Source of the DNA: Paragyromitra xinjiangensis
Lineage: Eukaryota > Ascomycota > Pezizomycetes > Pezizales > Discinaceae
Reading direction: 5' to 3'
NCBI GenBank assembly: GCA_038503065.1
Contig: JBCAMK010000001.1
Span: 2,232,001-2,296,000 of the forward strand
Length of the DNA stretch: 64,000 bases
A program made the translations under genes and the position numbers. A model generated the notes under the pieces. That model made no database searches, had not been told where the DNA came from, and saw only the letters and a list, made by a program, of their open reading frames with translations. Positions 61,069 through 64,000 of this stretch are shown in pieces; the first letter of the stretch is position 1, and each line of letters begins with the position of its first letter.

Positions 61069-63097
61069 TCAGAGCTTCCCTTCACCCTTTGCCTCTTTGA
61101 CTTGCTCGAACACCTAACGCAATCAAGTTTAGCTTCCGTTAATAGGGGATACCGAGACCCATGGAGTACTCACTTTCAGCATCTTCCTTCTAGCACCCAA
61201 TGCATTAACACCTCTTCTCTCCAGAGCTTCGTCATCAAGTTCAACCAACTCCTGCCACTTCAAGTCTTTCAAATTATCTGTGTACTTGTGCAGTCTTAAG
61301 CTCCTCAACCAGGTTGGGATATCACTCAACAAGTTAGGATCAGTCGGATCCTCAGGCGGCTTCGAGCTGCCCCTCCTTCCACGCGGGCTCCTACCCCGAC
61401 CGTTATTCACATCATCGGAATTATAACCTTCAGCAGCAGCAGCCAACCCTCCAAACTGTCCAAGCAGATTGCTGTTAAGAAGAGGAGACTGCGCCGCGAG
61501 AAATCCACCTGCTTGCGGGGAGGTGAAGCCCATCCCGCCCCATTGGGCGGCAGGTGAATGAAAGACGCCAGGAGAGTTGGGTCGAGAACGGCCCCCGAGA
61601 AGCGGGGAGCCATTCTGCTGCTGCTGTGCGAGAGCAGCAGCAGCCGCAGCCGCAGGTATATGAACGAGTTGGCCGTGCTCGTTGTACATTGTGATGTTTT
61701 GCGGGGACAAACTCGACATGGAGTTCATGGAGATGTTGCGCGGGGAATTGAGACCGTGGTTGCCTGCGGCATTCATGTTATTATTATTTTCATTGCCGGG
61801 CTTTGTAGTCCTGCGTTTACCCCAGCCTTTCGGATCGTTATCGAGAATGATGCGGTTGTTTACGGTAGACAGGGCCGCCAACTTCATAGCAGTGGCGTTG
61901 GCGACCATATCAGCATTGGCAGAAGACTGAGGGAACATTGGAGCAACCGGAGTGTTGACCATAGAGGCCCAGTTGCCGCTGGAAGTATCGCCGTAGGGAG
62001 AGAGCTGTGGCATTTCTATTCCGGTATTAGATGGGGCGTTTAAGGTTGTTGTCTGAAGATTAGTATTGCCGGTGATCTGTGGAGGAGGATTCCTAGGTGA
62101 TCGGAGACCGGCGGAAGGCGGTGGTAGTTGGAAATTACCCATTGACTCGGCAGCAGACTTCGGGCGAGAGTTCTGTTGGTTATCATTGCTCGAGTCGTGA
62201 GTGGGACGGTTCCATGGGGACTGCGGAGGGTTGTTTTCTTTAGAACCATTATTAGGACCAGAGATGGACGGTGTTAATGAGGACGATGGACGATTTTCGA
62301 ACAAGGCACTATTACGGTTGGATTTAGTGCCACTGTTTCCTCCTTGGCCCCCAATCATGGCTCGCTGGGCTGCGATGGCTGCGGCAGCATCCGGGAACAT
62401 GGCCTGGACAGCGGGATCTACTCCGGAGTTTCTATTGGGAGCACCCGGGGAAGGAGGAGGGCGACTAAAAGAATCACGAGTACTTCCCATGTTCAGCTTA
62501 TTCATAGCATCATTCATACGAGAAGACATTGCGTCTACAATTAACGTTAGCAACTCGTCCCTCGTCTAGCCGTTACGGAGTCAAGAGCTATATACCTTTC
62601 TCAAAGGTATTGGGAGAAAGAATGTTCGACATTGGGTGAGATCTTGCCATCTGCTGGAGAACCTGGATAAAGAATCTGATTTGGACCTGTGTTGTCTGCT
62701 GTAGCAGCGCATACAGAGCGGCAGTCCTTTCGGCCTCGCTCAGTACACGGAACCACTGCTCGATGGCACTTAACTCATCCTTGAAATCCTGATCTAGTGC
62801 AGCCGAAGCCATCTCCTCAAGTGTATTCTCGTAAGTTTCAAGGTCGTTGATCCACTCACGAGCAGCCTTATCGAGTGCCTCTGTCTCAGCATTCTGGGAT
62901 GTGATTTGGGGTGGATTCAGAAATATCTCGGACGAGGGGCGGATACGACCCGACAAAGGTGACTGGAATGCTCCTGACATATCTGCCGAGGCACGGAGGT
63001 GATGGTTGGCGCCAAGAGGGCGAGACGACGGAGGTCGAAGAGACGAACCACCAGCTCCCAGACTTTGCTCGGGGGTACTGTTTCGGTTAGACGACAT
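61069..63097 (-). CDS. VTS1: SAM-domain RNA-binding protein Vts1
   Basis: Three exons: 62596-63097, 61174-62534 and 61069-61113, 635 residues. Introns are 61 and 60 bp, both with good branch sites. The product should bind Smaug-recognition hairpins in mRNAs through its SAM domain and recruit deadenylation. The C-terminus carries the SAM domain (about 570-630), [20 protein letters not shown] followed by [20 protein letters not shown], with the basic/Gly patch (GARRKMLK) used for RNA contact in Vts1/Smaug. Its last helix, VFEQVKEA, is supplied by the 45-bp terminal exon. The N-terminal part has a conserved helical segment (about 65-165, [39 protein letters not shown]), as in fungal Vts1. The middle is Asn/Ser/Pro-rich and disordered, with an eight-Ala run followed by Gln. 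Length is typical for filamentous fungi. Confidence 0.94.
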
Positions 63098-64000
63098 GAT
63101 GAAAGGTCTGGATGAGGCTCAAATGGTTGATGTCGGCTGATATGCTGTGAAGATAACTGCAAAAGAGATGGTCTGTGCAGATATAAAGTTTCTATTCTGA
63201 GAATGCTTCAATCGAGAAACGGACAGATATGGAGAAAGCTTTTTCCCGTCGAATATAATACCAAAAACTATGAGTTATTCGCGAGTGAATGTGGATCAAT
63301 CAGGAATATATGCAAATATATATCGTTAAATTTTTCTGGAATCTTAAGGAGGATAGTACTGTAGAAGATGTCGGCGATGGGAGCTTCTCCTGCAGTGCCT
63401 GCTGACCTCAAAGGAGCTTTGCTGCTGCTGCGGTTCTCGATGGCAATCTATCTTGCACTGTGTGTATAGTTGGATGCTGGTCCAGTGCTAAATAGCACTA
63501 AGGGGAAACTTATTTTGCTTTGGCAACAAAAAATCTGGGGGGCGCCTGGTTGATATAACGATGATGGAAGACGACGAAGAATCAACCAAAACAATGAGCG
63601 CCCACAACGGCAAAAAATTCGAGAAGCGTAAACGGCGAATGTGAAAGGGGGAAAAAGATTCCGTTTCGAAGAGAAAAGGAGATGGTGGTCGTCTCAGGGA
63701 GCGGAGTGGCGGAGAGCACAAGAACGTAAGTGCCTAGACCGAGAGCAACGAATGAATTCGTCCAGCCAGTCAGAGCCAGCCCGAGTCGGAGTCGGAGGAG
63801 AATTGGAGGCAAAGGAGACTGAACGAAACGAAAGGAAGACCTGGTGCAAGGAGGGCGGGGGAGGGGAGGCGGCGAACGGCAAGGAGGGGTTGCAAGAGCA
63901 GGTAAAGAGGAAGGAAAAGGGGGGAGAAGCAACAATAAAACGAGCCAAGTGGTCAGCCTAACAGATGAAGAAGATGTGATGTGGAGTTTTCTGTCCTGTC
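63098..64000. other. VTS1 upstream region
   Basis: Promoter and leader of the minus-strand VTS1. From about 63600 to the end the plus strand is strongly purine-rich, i.e. a pyrimidine-rich tract on the coding strand of VTS1. Frames there are low-complexity and not supported as genes. Confidence 0.4.

Overview
This is a eukaryotic window from a filamentous ascomycete (Pezizomycotina). The evidence is short spliceosomal introns (49 to 131 bp) with GT donors, CTAAC/CTGAC-like branch sites and AG acceptors, and fungal families such as an ERG3 sterol desaturase, a Zn2Cys6 regulator, a pyruvate dehydrogenase protein X and Vts1. Leotiomycetes is my guess from overall protein flavour, not something shown. 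Gene density is low: twelve protein genes in 64 kb, with several 4 to 7 kb stretches that hold no recognisable gene. For all twelve I worked out exon structures, and the summed exon lengths are divisible by three in every case.

Layout. 0.2-1.4 kb (-): sterol C-5 desaturase (erg3). 1.4-8.6 kb: gene-poor, with two non-autonomous DNA transposons, a 215 bp Tc1/mariner-type MITE (2751-2965) and a 504 bp hAT-type MITE (5760-6263) with an 8-bp target duplication. 8.6-12.7 kb: a divergent pair, a transcription factor with a C2HC finger next to a Zn2Cys6 cluster (-) and an MFS transporter of the 14-helix drug:H+ antiporter type (+). They share a promoter containing two perfect CGG-N4-CCG palindromes. 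12.7-17.2 kb: no gene seen. 17.2-20.3 kb (+): dynamin-like GTPase with an unusual nucleoporin-like C-terminal tail. 20.8-21.8 kb (+): mitochondrial two-helix protein resembling TMEM223. 22.3-23.9 kb (+): pyruvate dehydrogenase protein X (PDX1).

23.9-28.9 kb: no gene. 28.9-30.1 kb (-): protein phosphatase 1 catalytic subunit. 33.0-34.8 kb (+): 4-aminobutyrate aminotransferase with a 14-bp microexon. 34.8-40.0 kb: no gene. 40.0-42.5 kb (+): COY1/CASP Golgi coiled-coil protein. 43.9-46.6 kb (+): patatin-type lipase of the TGL3/4/5 class. 48.6-51.3 kb (-): high-affinity cyclic-nucleotide phosphodiesterase (PDE2 class). 51.3-61.0 kb: no gene, but a diverged pair of direct repeats. 61.1-63.1 kb (-): the SAM-domain RNA-binding protein Vts1.

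Most genes are unrelated housekeeping functions (sterol synthesis, PDH complex, PP1, GABA shunt, Golgi tethering, lipid mobilisation, cAMP turnover, mRNA decay). The only pair that clearly looks like a functional unit is the divergent regulator/transporter pair at 8.6-12.7 kb. The most unusual protein is the dynamin-like GTPase with the FG/Gly-rich, Nup98-like end. I found no RNA genes, CRISPR arrays or viral genes.
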